This document shows, in pieces, positions 21,934-31,739 of a stretch of DNA of 64,000 bases (the stretch's first letter is position 1; every line of letters begins with the position of its first letter). Source of the DNA: Pengzhenrongella sicca (GTDB lineage Bacteria > Actinomycetota > Actinomycetes > Actinomycetales > Cellulomonadaceae); assembly GCF_017569225.1 (NCBI RefSeq), contig NZ_CP071868.1, forward strand, positions 3,472,001-3,536,000. The letters run 5' to 3'. The notes below the pieces were generated by a model. The model searched no databases. It was not told where the DNA came from and worked only from the letters and a program-made list of their open reading frames with translations. The position numbers and the translations under genes are program-made.

Positions 21934-23838
21934 TCAGGGCGCCGCCGGCTTGGCGCCGCACACGACCGCGTTCTGCGGCTTGTACCGGGTCGTGCGGCTC
22001 GTGGTCTCGGCGACCGCGCCGTTGAGCGAGAGCGTGCGGGTCACCGTGACCGAGAACCCGGGGTTGCCCGCGGACTGCGACGTGCAGGTCGCGGACTCGG
22101 AGTAGACCGTCGTGGGCGACACGACGCCCGAGCGACCGCTGGTGCTCGTCTCAACCGTCCAGTACTTGGTGCCCCAGATCGCCACGTGCAGCCGGCCGCC
22201 CTCGATCCAGGACTGCAGGAGCGCGCCGTAGGGCGACGTGTTCTTGAACTTCATGTCGATGGAGCCGGTGTACAGGGTTGCCTCGCGGCCCTCGGGGTAG
22301 CGCGAGAACCACTCGGAGTGCGGCGTGTGCTCGACGTCCTCGAAGCCCGCGAAGTAGGCGGCGTTGAAGGTCGTGGTCGACATCTGCGACAGGCCACCAC
22401 CGATGCCCTTGACGTGCTCGCCCTCGACGATGACCCATGCCTCGTTGAAGCCCGCCGCGGCGGTCACGGGGCCGAGCGCGTCGGTCAGGCTGAAGGTGGC
22501 TCCGGGCAGGACGAGCGTGCCCGTGATCTTGCTGGCGCCGACCGCGAGGTTCTCGGTCCGCAGCGGCTCGTTCGTCAGCGGCGTCGAGAACTCGGAGACG
22601 AGCTCCTTGACGCCGAGGGCCTCGAGCGCGGCGGTCGACTGCGCGGGGTCGCTCGGGATGAGCTCGACCCGGGCCGTCCGGTCGTCGGCGGTGGCCGCGG
22701 CGGCGACCGCCGCGGCAAGGGTCGCGGGGTCCAGCGTGGTGCCCGCGACGCCGGGCACGATGACGGGTGCCCCGTTCTCGAAGGCGAACGAGGCGTCCGC
22801 CGACGGTGTGAACAGGTTCGTCGTCCGGGCGACGAGCTCCGCGACCAGGCCGGGCGCGTCGAGCTGCAGGGCCAGGTCGGACGCGGTCGGCACGAAGCTC
22901 GCGAGGGCCGTGACCGCCGCGGCCGGGAGCTCAACGGTCTGGTCGGCGACCGCGACCGCGATCGGCGCCCGCGCGAGCGGCTCGGCGACGTCCGCCATCG
23001 CGCGGTCGGTCTCGGCCTGCGTGATGTCGGCCTCGAGCACCTCGGTGGGCAGCTCGAGCGGCCGGGCCGCGGTGAGCCACGAGCCCGTGAGGACAGCGGC
23101 GGCCGCCGCGGTATCGACGGCCGCGCCGTCGGCGGCAGGCGTCGCGTGCGCGGCGCCGTCGGCGAAGACGATCGCGCCGTTGACGGGCTCAGTGACCAGC
23201 GCGGCGGCGACGGTCTCGACCGCCGCGTCGAGCGCGGCGGCGTCGACGGAGGTCACCGGCTCGGCCGCGCCGAGCCCGACGATGTGGTGCCACAGCCGCA
23301 GCGGCTGGAGGTCGAACCCGGTGAGCGCCGCGACGGTCGCCTCCGCGTCGAAGGCCAGTCCGGCGTCGGCCGGGGCGACCGTGGTGCTGTTCTCGCCGGC
23401 GACGACGGGGATCGGCTCGGCGACGAGGCTCGCCAGCCCGTCCTCCAGCGTCGCGGTCGCGGTCGCGGCGTCCTGGCCGCCGATCTCGATGCCGGCGACG
23501 GTCGTGCCGCGCGGCACCCGGTCGCTCAGGGCCCACGAGGCGCCGACGTAGGCGCCGCCCAGGACGACGGCGACGCCGACGATCGTCAGAACCACGCGCG
23601 GCCAGCGGCGGCGCGGCTCGTCGGCCTCGAACTCGTCGAGCGGCGACGGGGCGGGCGGCGTGGGTTCGCCGCCGCGCCCTGCCGGCTCGTCGTCGGCCGG
23701 GCGCGAGACGGGGCTGAACGGGCCGCGCTCGGCCGGCGCGGAGGTGGGCGCGGACGGCGACGGCGTGGGGGCGGCCCCGCTCGTGCTGATATCGGCGTCG
23801 GAGCCCACGTCCGTATCCTTGCCGGCCTTGTTCACCAT
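21934..23838 (-). CDS. VanW family membrane-anchored protein with tandem putative peptidoglycan-binding domains
   Basis: A 634-residue envelope protein. A Pro/Ser-rich cytoplasmic region (1-80) and one transmembrane helix (~82-106) are followed by two YoaR-like/G5-adjacent domains ('GTTVAGIEIGGQDAATATAT' near 113 and a second around 260-400). The VanW domain at about 425-560 contains 'LPGATFSLTDALGPVT', 'GIGGGLSQMSTTTFNAAYFA' and 'RYPEGREATLY'. VanW is linked to vancomycin-resistance loci, but its biochemical role is not settled. The ATG at 23838 has GGAGAAGG upstream. Confidence 0.88.
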   Translation of the reverse strand: MVNKAGKDTDVGSDADISTSGAAPTPSPSAPTSAPAERGPFSPVSRPADDEPAGRGGEPTPPAPSPLDEFEADEPRRRWPRVVLTIVGVAVVLGGAYVGASWALSDRVPRGTTVAGIEIGGQDAATATATLEDGLASLVAEPIPVVAGENSTTVAPADAGLAFDAEATVAALTGFDLQPLRLWHHIVGLGAAEPVTSVDAAALDAAVETVAAALVTEPVNGAIVFADGAAHATPAADGAAVDTAAAAAVLTGSWLTAARPLELPTEVLEADITQAETDRAMADVAEPLARAPIAVAVADQTVELPAAAVTALASFVPTASDLALQLDAPGLVAELVARTTNLFTPSADASFAFENGAPVIVPGVAGTTLDPATLAAAVAAAATADDRTARVELIPSDPAQSTAALEALGVKELVSEFSTPLTNEPLRTENLAVGASKITGTLVLPGATFSLTDALGPVTAAAGFNEAWVIVEGEHVKGIGGGLSQMSTTTFNAAYFAGFEDVEHTPHSEWFSRYPEGREATLYTGSIDMKFKNTSPYGALLQSWIEGGRLHVAIWGTKYWTVETSTSGRSGVVSPTTVYSESATCTSQSAGNPGFSVTVTRTLSLNGAVAETTSRTTRYKPQNAVVCGAKPAAP

Positions 23839-23933
23839 CGGGTTCCTTCTCCACTGCAGCGCTGACGCGTCCGGGAGGCACCCGCCGCCTCGTGATTCTA
23901 CGGGGTGGCGGCGCCTTCGCGCCGTGGCCGCGC

Positions 23934-24443
23934 TCAGCGCACCGGGCGAATCCGTCCGCGCAGGTGGACGAGGCCGCCCGCGTCCGGCTCACCCTGGCGG
24001 AACTCGATCACCTCGCCGACCACGATGTCGTGGTCGCCCGCCCGATGGATGGCCTGGGTGCGACACTCGAACCACGCGGCGGCGTCGTCCACGAGCGCGG
24101 CGCCGGTCGCCGGCCCCGCCGTGTGGGGGACGCGCCCGAGCTGGCCAACGACGGGGCGGCCGGGTGAGGCGAGCCAGTCGGCGACCGGGGCGGCCGAGTC
24201 CGCGAGCACGCTCAGCGACCACTGCCCCACGTGCTCGAGCGCGGCCCGGAACCGCGCATCCTCGTGCACGCAGAACAGCAGCAGCGGCGGGTCCAACGAG
24301 ACCGAGGCGACCGCGCTCGCGGTCATCGCGTAGTCGAGGTCGCGCCAGCGCAGGGTCACCACGACCACGCCGGCGGGCAGCCGCCCGATGGCCGCCCGGA
24401 AGCCGTCGGAGTCGCTCGAGCCGGCGGGCCCGGGCGCGGTCAT
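23934..24443 (-). CDS. Flavin reductase-like FMN-binding protein
   Basis: A 169-residue split-barrel flavin reductase domain protein. 'AIGRLPAGVVVVTLRW', 'MTASAVASVSLDPPLLLFCV' and the 'GDHDIVVGEVIEF' segment are characteristic of the family (NADH:flavin reductase or small component of two-component monooxygenases). No oxygenase partner is nearby. The ATG at 24443 overlaps the previous stop by four bases (ATGA), so it is the third gene of a tightly coupled mshB-DUF6113-flavin reductase set. Confidence 0.88.
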   Translation of the reverse strand: MTAPGPAGSSDSDGFRAAIGRLPAGVVVVTLRWRDLDYAMTASAVASVSLDPPLLLFCVHEDARFRAALEHVGQWSLSVLADSAAPVADWLASPGRPVVGQLGRVPHTAGPATGAALVDDAAAWFECRTQAIHRAGDHDIVVGEVIEFRQGEPDAGGLVHLRGRIRPVR

Positions 24444-24838
24444 GTCCCGGGCAGGGCGGGGGTCGGCGCCGGAACCTCGTCGCTGAACCACCGCCGCGGG
24501 CAGAAGGCGGCCACCGCGATGGCGAGCATCCCGCCGACGAGCCACCCGTAGCCGATGACCTGGCCGGCCGGGATGAGCACGTCGCCGCCCGGGCCCGTGA
24601 GCGAGAGCACCTGCACGACGGCGACCCAGCCGACCCCGTAGGCGAGCAGCGCGAGCATCCCGCCCCAGGCGCGCGCGAGCACCGCGGAGGCCAGGACGAG
24701 CGCGAGACAGCCGATGACGGCCCACGGCTGGTAGGCGCGGTGCGCGGCGGTGCCGGCGGCGCCGATGAGCAGGCCGATGCCGAGCGAGCCGAGGCTGGGA
24801 AGGAGTGCGCCGCGCGCCGACAGGACCATGGTGCTCAC
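24440..24838 (-). CDS. DUF6113-like small membrane protein
   Basis: A 132-residue protein with four hydrophobic helices (~12-33, 39-57, 62-82 and 93-112). It has no catalytic motif. A membrane protein of this size follows mshB in many actinobacteria (Rv1171 in M. tuberculosis), which is why I place it in that family; function is unknown. The GTG at 24838 overlaps the mshB stop by four bases (GTGA), and its own stop overlaps the flavin reductase start. Confidence 0.75.
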   Translation of the reverse strand: MSTMVLSARGALLPSLGSLGIGLLIGAAGTAAHRAYQPWAVIGCLALVLASAVLARAWGGMLALLAYGVGWVAVVQVLSLTGPGGDVLIPAGQVIGYGWLVGGMLAIAVAAFCPRRWFSDEVPAPTPALPGT

Positions 24839-25896
24839 GCTACCGGGCGAACCCCCGCCGGCCAGCGCACCGGGGAGCGCCGCTGGCCGGGCGCGAAGCG
24901 GTACGACTCGCGCGACAGCAGCGGCGCTAGCACGTCGTTGCTGAGCGCGTAGCACCCGACCACGCCCGCCCCGGCAACGCCCGCCCCGGCGGCGGCGCGA
25001 TCGGGGTCGGGGTCAGGGTCAGGGTCGATCGCGATCGCGTGCACCTGGGTCGCGTGCGCGGCGAGCGCGGCGGCGACGGCGTCCAGCACGCTGGTCACGT
25101 CCACCTCGACGTCGATCGCGGCGTCGGCGACCGCGACGGACGGCAGCGGCCCCACCGGGTCCGGCAGCGCGAGCGACCCGACGGGCGGCTCGGCGCCCGC
25201 GATCGGCGCGGTCAGCTCCCGCGCGCGCAGCTCCTGGTAGGCGGCCCGCAGAGCGCCGGCCGCCACGGCGCACCAGAGCACCGCGGCGGGGGCGTACGCC
25301 GGCGCTCCGCCGAGGACGAGGCCCCCGTCGGCGGCCAGCGCGAGCGCGAGCATCGTGACGTCGTGCGCGCGGACGTGGTCGGGGTGGCCGTACCCGCCGC
25401 CGGGCTCGTAGGTCACCACGACCTCCGGGCGTCGCGCGCGCAGCAGCCGCGCCAGCGCCAGCGCGGGCCCGTCGAGCGGGACGGCGACGAACGCGCCGTC
25501 GGGCAGCTCGTCGAGGCGGCCCGCGTGGCCGGCGCCCGCCCACGCCATGCCGGAGTCGGAGAATCGGCGCGGGCCGGCGGGTCCGCCGTCGGCCAGGGCG
25601 GGGTCCAGCTGGTCGAGGAACACGTGGTCGCGGACGCCGAGCGCGCGCAGCGCCCCGGCGAGCTCGAGCTCGCGGTGCGCGGCGAGCGCGGGACCGTCGC
25701 CCTCGAGGTGCGCGAGCGTGGGCCCGATCACCTCGCCCAGCTCGCCGCGCGTGCAGGTCACGACCGTGACCGGCCGCCCGGCGGCGGCCCAGTTCGCCAG
25801 CAGCGCCCCGGTCGCGAGCGTCTCGTCGTCCGGGTGGGCGTGCACCGCGACGAGACCGCCGGGCGAGCCCGCCGCGTCCGCGGAGAAAGGTGTCAT
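24835..25896 (-). CDS. mshB: N-acetyl-1-D-myo-inositol-2-amino-2-deoxy-alpha-D-glucopyranoside deacetylase (mycothiol synthesis)
   Basis: A 353-residue LmbE-like zinc deacetylase. 'HAHPDDE' at residues 19-25 supplies His21 and Asp24 as metal ligands with catalytic Asp23, and 'GHPDHVRAHD' (His171/His174) gives the third ligand. It removes the acetyl group from GlcNAc-inositol, the second step toward mycothiol, the thiol that replaces glutathione in actinobacteria. AGGAGGGTG precedes the ATG. It lies 27 bp after typA on the same strand, close to the Rv1165-Rv1170 arrangement. The tail has a DPDPDPD repeat in a poorly conserved region. Confidence 0.93.
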   Translation of the reverse strand: MTPFSADAAGSPGGLVAVHAHPDDETLATGALLANWAAAGRPVTVVTCTRGELGEVIGPTLAHLEGDGPALAAHRELELAGALRALGVRDHVFLDQLDPALADGGPAGPRRFSDSGMAWAGAGHAGRLDELPDGAFVAVPLDGPALALARLLRARRPEVVVTYEPGGGYGHPDHVRAHDVTMLALALAADGGLVLGGAPAYAPAAVLWCAVAAGALRAAYQELRARELTAPIAGAEPPVGSLALPDPVGPLPSVAVADAAIDVEVDVTSVLDAVAAALAAHATQVHAIAIDPDPDPDPDRAAAGAGVAGAGVVGCYALSNDVLAPLLSRESYRFAPGQRRSPVRWPAGVRPVA

Positions 25897-25923
25897 GACA
25901 CCCTCCTCCGCGGGACGTACAGG

Positions 25924-27837
<1,914 letters not shown>

Positions 27838-27921
27838 GAGGACTCGTTTCACATATTGGGGAGCGCCGCGACGTGGGGCGCGCGACAATCTTACCCTGGG
27901 GCAACCTCGGCCTCTGCCGAG
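27838..27921 (-). promoter_or_regulatory. typA upstream region: candidate -10 and a short hairpin
   Basis: On the minus strand TAAGAT (27888-27893) is a good -10 candidate about 50 nt before the typA ATG; no clear -35 was found. Farther upstream CTCGGC-CTCT-GCCGAG (27906-27921) forms a 6-bp hairpin 63 nt past the stop of the preceding ABC operon and may help end that transcript. Confidence 0.35.
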
Positions 27922-27983
27922 CGGATCAGTGCGGGCCCCCGGCCGGCCGTCGAGACGGCGCAGGCGAGTGGCCGGAAAGGGGC

Positions 27984-29714
27984 CTAGAACTCGAGCTTCG
28001 CGCCCGGGATCGCGGCGAGGAGCTCCTGCGTGTAGGCCTCGCGCGGGTGGTCGAAGACCTCGTCGGTGGTGGCCGCCTCGACGACGCGACCGTTCTTCAT
28101 CACGCACACCTGATCGGCGATCTGGCGCACGACCGCGAGGTCGTGCGTGATGAACAGGTAACTCAGGGACAGCTCGGCCTGCAGGTCGTTCAGGAGCGTG
28201 AGGATCTGCGCCTGCACGAGCACGTCGAGCGCCGAGACGGCCTCGTCGCAGACGATCACGTCGGGCTCGAGCGCGAGCGCCCGCGCGATCGCGACCCGCT
28301 GGCGCTGCCCGCCGGAGAGCTCGTTCGGGAACCGCCGCATCGTGGACTGCGGCAGTGCGACCATGTCGAGCAGCTCGCGGATCTTCTTGATCCGCGACTT
28401 CTTGTCGCCGATCTTGTGCGTGCGCAGCGGCTCCTCGATCGTCCGGTAGATCGAGTACATCGGGTCGAGCGAGCCGTACGGGTCCTGGAAGATCGGCTGG
28501 ACGCGCCGGCGGAACGCGAAGAGCTCCTTGCGGCCCAGCGTGCTCAGGTCGGTGCCCTCGAACCGGATCTTCCCCTCGGTGGGGTCCAGCAGGTTGAGCA
28601 TGATGTTGGCGACGGTCGACTTGCCCGAGCCCGACTCGCCCACGAGCGCCATGGTCGTGCCGCGCTTGATCGTGAAGGAGACGTCGTCGACGGCCTTGAA
28701 GTCCTTCGAGGCGCCCGGGCGGCCGCCGCGCAGGCGGAACACCTTGGTGAGGTTCTCGACGACGACGACGTCGTCGCGGGCGGAGCTCACGCCGTCGCCC
28801 CCGGTCTGCGCGAGCAGCTCGGTGGGCTTGACCCCGCGCTCCTTGGCGCTCTGGATCCGCCGCGAGGCGAGCGACGGCGCGGAGGCGACGAGGCGCTGCG
28901 TGTACGGGTGCCGCGGCTCGCTGAGGATCTGCCGCGCCGGACCGGACTCGACAATCTTGCCCTGGTACATCACGACGAGGTGCGAGGCGCGCTCGGCGGC
29001 CAGGCCCAGGTCGTGAGTGATGAACAGAACCGCGGTGCCGAGCTCCTGCGTGAGGGTCGCAAGGTGGTCGAGGATCTGGCGCTGCACCGTGACATCGAGG
29101 GCCGAGGTCGGCTCGTCGGCGATCAGCAGCTTCGGCCGCGCCGCGAGCCCGATCGCGATGAGCGCGCGCTGGCGCATTCCGCCCGAGAACTCGTGCGGGT
29201 ACTGCTTGGCGCGGCGAGCCGCGTCGGGCAGCCCGGCCTCGGTGAGCAGCTCGGTCACGCGCAGGTCGGCGGCTTTGCCCGTGGCAATGCCGTTCGCCTT
29301 GAGCGCCTCCTTAACCTGGTAGCCGATCTTCCACACCGGGTTGAGGTTCGACATCGGGTCCTGCGGCACCAGACCGATCTGGTTGCCGCGCAACGCGACG
29401 ATCTCCTTCTTGCTCGCGGTGGTGATCTCGATGCCGTCGAACAAGATCGAGCCCGCCGTGACCTTGCCCGTGCCCGGGAGCAGGTCGATGATCGCGTGCG
29501 CGGTCGTCGACTTGCCCGAGCCGGACTCGCCCACGATCGCGACAGTCTGGCCCGGGTACACAGTGAGGTCCGCGCCGCGCACGGCCTTCACGAGGCCCGC
29601 GGCGGTCGAGAACGAGACCTCGAGGCCGCGGATCTCGAGCAGCGGCGTGTCACCGAGCGTGGCGCTGCCCGGCGCGGTCACCGGCGCGGGGCCGGTCGGG
29701 AAGTCCTGGGTCAT
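27984..29714 (-). CDS. Oligopeptide ABC transporter ATP-binding protein with two fused nucleotide-binding domains (OppD-OppF type)
   Basis: A 576-residue protein with two complete ABC ATPase domains. The first has Walker A 'GESGSGKST' (~61-69), signature 'FSGGMRQR' and Walker B 'LLIADEP'. The second has 'GESGSGKST' (~365), 'LSGGQRQR' and 'VIVCDEAVSALD', where Pro is replaced by Ala. Both end with the oligopeptide-type C-terminal motifs 'HPYTQ' and 'EAYTQ'. It energises peptide uptake with the two upstream permeases and the lipoprotein at 31740. The start overlaps the upstream permease stop by four bases. Confidence 0.92.
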   Translation of the reverse strand: MTQDFPTGPAPVTAPGSATLGDTPLLEIRGLEVSFSTAAGLVKAVRGADLTVYPGQTVAIVGESGSGKSTTAHAIIDLLPGTGKVTAGSILFDGIEITTASKKEIVALRGNQIGLVPQDPMSNLNPVWKIGYQVKEALKANGIATGKAADLRVTELLTEAGLPDAARRAKQYPHEFSGGMRQRALIAIGLAARPKLLIADEPTSALDVTVQRQILDHLATLTQELGTAVLFITHDLGLAAERASHLVVMYQGKIVESGPARQILSEPRHPYTQRLVASAPSLASRRIQSAKERGVKPTELLAQTGGDGVSSARDDVVVVENLTKVFRLRGGRPGASKDFKAVDDVSFTIKRGTTMALVGESGSGKSTVANIMLNLLDPTEGKIRFEGTDLSTLGRKELFAFRRRVQPIFQDPYGSLDPMYSIYRTIEEPLRTHKIGDKKSRIKKIRELLDMVALPQSTMRRFPNELSGGQRQRVAIARALALEPDVIVCDEAVSALDVLVQAQILTLLNDLQAELSLSYLFITHDLAVVRQIADQVCVMKNGRVVEAATTDEVFDHPREAYTQELLAAIPGAKLEF

Positions 29715-30658
29715 CGCTTGCGCGCCTTCGGGTCCAGGGCGTCACGCACGGCGTCGCCCATCATGATGAAGCTGAGCACCGTGAGGGCGAGCGCCCCGGC
29801 CGGGTAGAACAGCACGGACGGTTGGCTCCGTAGCGACGTCTGGGCCTTGGAGATGTCGGCGCCCCACGACGTGATCGACGGAGGAAGTCCGATGCCGAGG
29901 AACGAGAGCGTTGCCTCCGCGACGATGAAGATCCCGAGCGAGACGGTCGCCGTGACGATGATCGGCGCGGCCGAGTTCGGCATGACGTGCCGGGCGAGGC
30001 TCATCAAGCGCGACGAGCCGAGCGCCTTGGCCGCCGTGATGAAGTCTGCGTTCCGGACGCTCATCACCGCGCCGCGCGTGATGCGCGCGATCTGCGGCCA
30101 GCCGAACACGCCGAGCACGATCACGACGGTAGTGACGGTGCGGTCGTCCTTGAACATCTGCATGACGACGATCGCCGCGAGCACGAGCGGGATCGCAAAG
30201 AAGATGTCCGTGATCCGCGAGAGCACCGAGTCGAACCAGCCGCCGTAGAACCCGGCGAACGCGCCGACGACGGAGCCGAGGAGAGTGACCACAATGGTCG
30301 TGAGCACGCCGACCAAGACCGAGGCGCGAGCGCCGTAGATCGTGCGCGAATAGATGTCGCAGCCCTGCCGGTCGAAGCCGAACGGGTGCCCGCCGCGGGG
30401 CGGGTCGAGGCTGTACTTGAGCTCGCAGAACCGCGGGTCGAGCGAGCTGAACAGGCCTGGGAACGCGGCGACCGCGATCACGAGCACGATGAGGACGGCG
30501 GAGACCCAGAACAGCGGCCGCCGGCGCAGGTTGTCCCACGCGTCCGACCACAGGCTCGCGGGGTCCCCCGACTCGTCGACCCGGTCGACGGCGCCGAGCG
30601 TCGCCTGGTCGAAGTCCGCGAAGAAGTGCGCCTGGTTGGGGCGGTTGAGCTCAGGCAT
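29711..30658 (-). CDS. Oligopeptide ABC transporter permease (OppC/DppC type)
   Basis: A 315-residue inner-membrane permease. A hydrophilic N-terminus with 'RRPLFWVSAVLIVLVIAVAA' (first helix, ~38-65) is followed by a periplasmic loop and five more helices. The EAA loop 'DFITAAKALGSSRLMSLARH' sits before helix 5 and contacts the ATPase. 'HPFGFDRQGCDIYSRTIYGAR' is typical of DppC. Its first 8 bp overlap the end of the OppB-type gene. Confidence 0.93.
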   Translation of the reverse strand: MPELNRPNQAHFFADFDQATLGAVDRVDESGDPASLWSDAWDNLRRRPLFWVSAVLIVLVIAVAAFPGLFSSLDPRFCELKYSLDPPRGGHPFGFDRQGCDIYSRTIYGARASVLVGVLTTIVVTLLGSVVGAFAGFYGGWFDSVLSRITDIFFAIPLVLAAIVVMQMFKDDRTVTTVVIVLGVFGWPQIARITRGAVMSVRNADFITAAKALGSSRLMSLARHVMPNSAAPIIVTATVSLGIFIVAEATLSFLGIGLPPSITSWGADISKAQTSLRSQPSVLFYPAGALALTVLSFIMMGDAVRDALDPKARKR

Positions 30659-31577
30659 ATCGAATCCTCGGATCCAGGGCCGCGTACAGCAGGTCTACGA
30701 AAAGGTTGGCGACGATGTAGACGACCACCAGGACCGTCACGAGGGACACGACCGTGGGGGCCTGCCCCTGCTGGATCGCCTTGTAGAGGGTGTTGCCGAC
30801 GCCGGGGATGTTGAAGATCCCTTCGGTCACGATCGCGCCGGCCATCAGCCCGCCGAGGTCGCTGCCCAAGAAGGTCACGACGGGGATGAGCGAGTTGCGC
30901 AGCACATGCACGGTAACGACCCGGTTGCGCGAGAGCCCCTTCGCCGTCGCCGTCCGGACGAAGTCCGCGGTCAGGTTCTCCGAGACGGAGGTACGGGTCA
31001 GTCGGAGCACATACGCGAACGAGACCGCGCCCAGCACGATGGCGGGCATCAGCAGCGTCTGGAAGCTGACGTCGCCGCCCACGGTCGGTGGCAGCCAGCG
31101 CAGCTTGACCCCCACGATGAACTGGACCACGAAGCCGATGACAAAGGTGGGTAGGGCGATTACGAGCAGGCTGACCAGCAGCACGGTCGCGTCGAAGAAG
31201 CCGCCCTTGCGCAGTCCGGCCACCAGCCCGAGGACGATTCCGAAGAACCCCTCGAAGACCAGCGCCATGATCGCGAGCTTGAAGGTCACGGGGAACGCTT
31301 CACCCATGACGTCGATCACCTCGCGGCCCGAGAACGTGGTGCCGAAGTCGAGGGTCAGGATGCCTTTGAGGTAGAGCAGATACTGGACGATGAACGGCTT
31401 GTCCAGGTTGAACTCCGCCCGGATCTGCTCGGCGACGGCGGGGTTCAGGCCACGGTCACCGCCCAGGGCAAGCACGGGATCCCCGGGCAGGGCAAAGACC
31501 ATGGCGTAGATGAGCAGCGTCGCCCCGAGGAACACCGGGATCATCTGCAAGACCCTGCGCCCGATGTACCAGGCCAT
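30651..31577 (-). CDS. Oligopeptide ABC transporter permease (OppB/DppB type)
   Basis: A 308-residue six-helix permease. The N-terminal motif 'RRVLQMIPVFLGATLLIYAM', the 'LPGDPVLALGG' loop, the EAA loop 'DFVRTATAKGLSRNRVVTVH' and the C-terminal 'LLYAALDPRIRYA' are standard for DppB proteins. It forms the channel with the OppC-type partner encoded next. It is separated from the upstream binding-protein gene by 162 bp that contain a strong hairpin, so it probably receives less transcript than the binding protein. Confidence 0.94.
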   Translation of the reverse strand: MAWYIGRRVLQMIPVFLGATLLIYAMVFALPGDPVLALGGDRGLNPAVAEQIRAEFNLDKPFIVQYLLYLKGILTLDFGTTFSGREVIDVMGEAFPVTFKLAIMALVFEGFFGIVLGLVAGLRKGGFFDATVLLVSLLVIALPTFVIGFVVQFIVGVKLRWLPPTVGGDVSFQTLLMPAIVLGAVSFAYVLRLTRTSVSENLTADFVRTATAKGLSRNRVVTVHVLRNSLIPVVTFLGSDLGGLMAGAIVTEGIFNIPGVGNTLYKAIQQGQAPTVVSLVTVLVVVYIVANLFVDLLYAALDPRIRYA

Positions 31578-31689
31578 CAGGTCTCCTTCTCGTCAGGACG
31601 GTTCGGCTGTCGTTCAGCCAACGGCGCGTCACTCTAGACCGTGCGCGGTGCGCGGCACGACTTCGCTCAGTGCGGGTTCGGACATGCGC

Positions 31690-31721
31690 GGGGGTGGGGA
31701 CCTGGTCAGGTCCCCACCCCC
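31690..31721. terminator. Perfect 14-bp hairpin between peptide-binding protein and permease genes
   Basis: GGGGGTGGGGACCT, loop GGTC, then AGGTCCCCACCCCC form a perfect stem, 19 nt past the stop of the binding-protein gene (minus strand) and about 110 nt before the permease start. No T-run follows. It is best read as a partial terminator and/or 3'-stabilising stem-loop that lets the binding protein be made in excess, as in other binding-protein-dependent systems. Confidence 0.7.
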
Positions 31722-31739
31722 ACGACGGATGGTGCTAGG

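Noticed and set aside
21934-23838. A vancomycin-resistance locus suggested by the VanW protein
   Set aside because: No vanHAX, vanRS or vanY genes are nearby; VanW-domain proteins are common in actinobacteria without resistance.
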